Shown: positions 62,401-64,000 of the stretch, piece by piece
Layout of the letters: each line of letters starts with the position of its first letter
How positions within the stretch are numbered: the stretch's first letter is position 1
DNA from: Marivita cryptomonadis
Lineage (GTDB): Bacteria > Pseudomonadota > Alphaproteobacteria > Rhodobacterales > Rhodobacteraceae
Direction of reading: 5' to 3'
Assembly (NCBI RefSeq): GCF_002115725.1
Contig: NZ_JFKD01000004.1
Span: forward strand, 1 to 64,000
DNA length: 64,000 nt
Program-made: the position numbers and the translations under genes
Notes under the pieces: model-generated
What the model was told of the DNA's origin: nothing
The model's input: the letters and a program-made list of their open reading frames with translations, nothing else
Database searches by the model: none

Positions 62401-64000
62401 CGACGTGCCCGCGAGATAGGTGCTCGAGCCGATGGTGATGTCCTGCGTCAGGACCTGCGGCGCACCTGCATCCAGTGTGCTGCCACTGCTGTTGTTGAGA
62501 TCCTCGAACGCGGTTTCATCATCGGTGACCTGAACATCGGTGCTGGCGGCACTGCTGTCAAAGACAAAGGTGCCGTTGTTGAGAATGCCTGTGGTCCCGG
62601 CGCTCGCGAGGGCAAAGATACCGAACTGACCGCCTGTCGTACTTGCCGGGCCATCGCCTATCAGCAGGTCGTCGCCGTCCTGACCCAAGAGCGAATCCGC
62701 GCCTTCACTGCCGGTTAGAGCGTCGTTACCGGCTCCGCCAAGAACACTGTCATTGCCGACGCCACCGATCAGGATGTCGTTTCCACCCAGCCCGTCAATG
62801 GTGTCATCACCGGCGCCACCATCAATAATGTTGCTGAGTGTGCCGTGATGGGTTGCATCATATCCAGTCAGGGAGTCGTTGAAATCAGAACCGATGAGTT
62901 CGTCGATGCCGACAATCGTATCGTTCTCGGCGTGACCGCCAGCGGCAAATCCAGCAGCGCCGCCGCCATCCAGCACAATGGTGATTGCGGCATCTGAATC
63001 GCTGTAGTCGGCAAGGTCGGAATCCTGATCACCTTGCAGGAAATCGCCACCAGCGCCGCCGACCAGCGTATCCTGCCCAAGGCCGCCGTACAGAGTGTCG
63101 CTGCCTGCGCCCCCCTCCAAAAAGTCATTGCCCGCCCCACCAAGGATGCTGTCATTGCCCGCGCCACCGATCAGCGTGTCGCTGCCGCCAGCGGATGAGA
63201 TGTAGTCATCGCCCGCGCCGCCGTCGATGAAGCGGTCGACAGACGAACCCCATTGACCGTTGAGTTCATCGTCATAGGCCGAACCGTATACAAGGGTCGT
63301 GCCGCCATAGTCGAAGAACGAAACGTCGAAATCGGCGAGCCGTGCATCGAAGGACCCGCCCGATGCGGCCCCCCCTTCGAAGCCATCGACATTGTCGAAG
63401 GTCAGGCTGTCGCCCGTGCCCGATGTCGCGGTGCCGCCCGTGCCGGAGGTGAAGACGATGTTTGTGGTCGAGTTGAGTAAGTCGAAGCTGAGATATTCCG
63501 AATATCCCATCGTCGTGTTGTCGATCTCGTCGCCGCCCAGATCGACGACATCCCCATCGAACCCGCCAGACACCCAGTATTGGTCAATGCCCGTGCCGCC
63601 GATGATCGTGTCGGCCCCGGCGTCGGACTCGAAGTAATCGTTGCCAGCGCCGCCGGACAGAAGGTCATTGCCCGCCCCGCCATCCAGCATATCGTTACCG
63701 TCACCCGCCAGCACAGTGTCGTTACCATCACCCGCGGAGATGCTATCGGCGCCTCCGAAGCTGCTGAACGCCACATTGTCAAGCAACGCACCCATACCGT
63801 TGTCGTCGCCCACCTCGGTGAAGCGCAGGGTATAGGTACCCGCCGCGGGCAACACCGCGTCAAGGCTGTAGGTGTCCCAGGTGGTGTTGGAAGTCGGCAA
63901 GGTCGTGGACGTCGCGACCACCGCGCCGCTGTCATCAAGGATCTCGACGGTGAACCCGTCGACTCCGACGGTGCCTGCAGTGCGCACAACCGCATCGAAG
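58816..64000 (-). CDS. Giant RTX calcium-binding protein with C-terminal Hint domain (N-terminus beyond right edge)
   Basis: At least 1,728 residues are visible, and the frame stays open to the window end. Most of 59700-63760 encodes glycine/aspartate-rich nonapeptide repeats of GGxGxDxLx type that bind calcium and fold as beta-rolls. Three non-repeat beta-rich segments interrupt them: about 63760-64000, about 62150-62640, and 60375-60945, which begins GPNLIADGSFEG. The last 220 residues start at Cys (base 59478, CFASGTRILTTEGER) and form a Hint_2 domain. Such proteins are normally exported by type I secretion and act at the surface. No secretion genes are visible here. Function (adhesin, biofilm or other) is not determinable. 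Confidence 0.88.
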   Translation of the reverse strand, partial: FDAVVRTAGTVGVDGFTVEILDDSGAVVATSTTLPTSNTTWDTYSLDAVLPAAGTYTLRFTEVGDDNGMGALLDNVAFSSFGGADSISAGDGNDTVLAGDGNDMLDGGAGNDLLSGGAGNDYFESDAGADTIIGGTGIDQYWVSGGFDGDVVDLGGDEIDNTTMGYSEYLSFDLLNSTTNIVFTSGTGGTATSGTGDSLTFDNVDGFEGGAASGGSFDARLADFDVSFFDYGGTTLVYGSAYDDELNGQWGSSVDRFIDGGAGDDYISSAGGSDTLIGGAGNDSILGGAGNDFLEGGAGSDTLYGGLGQDTLVGGAGGDFLQGDQDSDLADYSDSDAAITIVLDGGGAAGFAAGGHAENDTIVGIDELIGSDFNDSLTGYDATHHGTLSNIIDGGAGDDTIDGLGGNDILIGGVGNDSVLGGAGNDALTGSEGADSLLGQDGDDLLIGDGPASTTGGQFGIFALASAGTTGILNNGTFVFDSSAASTDVQVTDDETAFEDLNNSSGSTLDAGAPQVLTQDITIGSSTYLAGTSIHAIAQSDIVNETTGETGNAWLVQLGPTLAGHVYWSFDIAVNNGDQITWTSSNTPGVQDQVYANTTGLEYIDLVQADGQFLASNDTLVGGIGNDTLIGGVGDDSLVAGDGADSISGDGGSDFIDAGTGSDTVDAGDGNDQVFAWTGDDSVLGGAGSDTVFGQDGNDTIFGGIGNDYLDGDDAVAGADSIFGEDGDDTIIGDGGNDTLSGGSGNDQIFAGADDDIVVGGTGNDQLYGEGGNDSLDAGAGNDTVLGGDGNDTIIGFEGNDSVLGGAGDDVINTRTSPGTGLPDEGYGAIGNPLYYPADSDAFNDRDTVDGGIGNDSILTGDDNDVILGGDGADTVDAGFDDDEVYGDAGADSLEGNEGNDTISGGADGDVIYGDVSPTNPDYPFYTPYELVNDGTDLAPNNNADVLSGDGGNDTIYGQDDNDTISGGLGDDEIYGGIDNDSVTGDDGSDTIDGGAGTDYIDGGTGADLLYGGTGDLIGPNLIADGSFEGATPTSPGQVNNLPDWYNWNTASPDLSDDTGYEPTYSSSAAPTDGTNYVSIVSNGSGFQEGISQDLATPLVAGTTYTITLDAAAGGYNNTSPLGDNLQILLFGNETAGQVAGDSGLPPGVQLLGSADVTTDYNTGTMGTITISFTPTTDIATLSLSLEDPDFSGGFAVLTIDNVSLQENTALPGDNDTIIGGTGDDTIFGQDGDDSLSGGADNDIVDGGIGNDWLSGNSGNDTVRGGDGADSVFGAEGDDVMYGDAGNDSMEGWIGNDSMFGGTGDDYIDGAIGADSLEGGDGNDTLLGGSDVGNDTLRGGLGDDSLSAGGGDDVLDGGDGADILFAADGNDQLDGGAGNDTLDGWTGNDTITAGTGDDQITGGDGDDTFIYVAGDGVDTITDFNFGNSGTLNDGDITNNDRIDLSNFYDDIWELTADFNDDGILNQSNDGVGDVDYSNNASLGGGGLVFAGATGNMSSFTVENTGVVCFASGTRILTTEGERLIETLRVGDRIITRDNGVQTLRWIGKRDLSKTDLARNPKLHPIHLSPKLTGGDLPLIVSPQHGVVFNVDGEETLVRAIHLARLQGGAARVMHGCRKVSYFHIMFEDHQIVFANGAPSESFFPGHFALAALESDVRSEIYELFPDLQHHAAEQSYGMQARSFARFSHLPDHLNALRGRSRHRSVPGAAIAAHAHRPNAVTQRQAAS
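59700..63760 (-). repeat. RTX nonapeptide repeat region
   Basis: Dozens of 27-base units encoding GGxGNDTL-like nonapeptides run through this span. They occur in blocks separated by the two larger non-repeat inserts named in the gene entry. The nucleotide pattern (CATTGCC and GTCGTTGCC variants on the plus strand) is imperfect, which fits old, diverged protein repeats rather than recent DNA duplication. The regularity also produces long false reading frames on the opposite strand. Confidence 0.9.

Noticed and set aside
59700..63760. Short regular DNA repeats that might suggest a CRISPR array or satellite
   Set aside because: The units are diverged 27-base coding repeats in one long reading frame with no unique spacers.

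Overview
The window looks like chromosomal DNA of a marine alphaproteobacterium of the Roseobacter group (Rhodobacteraceae). The evidence is the high GC content, a pcaQ-pcaDCHGB block next to pobA, TRAP and ABC transporters surrounded by catabolic genes, and a very large RTX protein ending in a Hint domain. The species cannot be named from sequence alone. I saw no rRNA, tRNA, CRISPR array, insertion sequence or prophage. Almost every base lies in a gene; the only gene-free stretch over 300 bases is 338-808.

Layout. 1-337: start of acetyl-CoA synthetase. 809-2512: adenine deaminase. 2509-7466: a LysR regulator divergent from dabB-dabA, an energy-coupled inorganic-carbon uptake pair. 7473-8735: aroA. 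8874-11976: an arsenate operon made of an ArsR-ArsC fusion, a dedicated GAPDH and the ArsJ exporter. 12046-15900: iron-type alcohol dehydrogenase, class IV aminotransferase, DUF3237 protein, MarR regulator and a short-chain dehydrogenase. 15904-20628: a sulfatase and a DctPQM TRAP transporter. 20802-33385: aromatic catabolism, with enoyl-CoA hydratase, amidohydrolase and acyl-CoA dehydrogenase (probably shortening phenylpropenoid side chains to 4-hydroxybenzoate), then pobR/pobA, pcaQ/pcaDCHGB, a flavin monooxygenase and pcaF.

33405-50258 is the least familiar region. Leftward genes encode a split E2, an aldehyde dehydrogenase, a two-lipoyl-domain protein, acetoin-dehydrogenase-like E1 beta and alpha, an M24-fold hydrolase with an altered metal site, and a dehydrogenase. 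They sit under a 608-residue regulator that fuses a winged helix to a complete family-1 solute-binding domain. Rightward genes encode a ribose-type ABC transporter, a second related dehydrogenase, a 3-hydroxyisobutyrate-dehydrogenase-like enzyme and a ThuA protein. Together they read as an uncharacterised import-and-cleavage pathway for a polyol- or ketol-like compound.

50307-54460 is a cyanate operon (ABC importer, DUF1348 protein, cyanase). It is divergent from an enhancer-binding-protein-like regulator (54677-56542) whose GAFTGA loop has been lost. 56671-58841 encodes a SIS-domain sugar isomerase/deaminase and NagA. The right edge (58816-64000) is an incomplete RTX protein read leftward.

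Start codons were chosen from Shine-Dalgarno spacing where visible. Functional names rest on recognisable motifs and gene order; no database search was possible.
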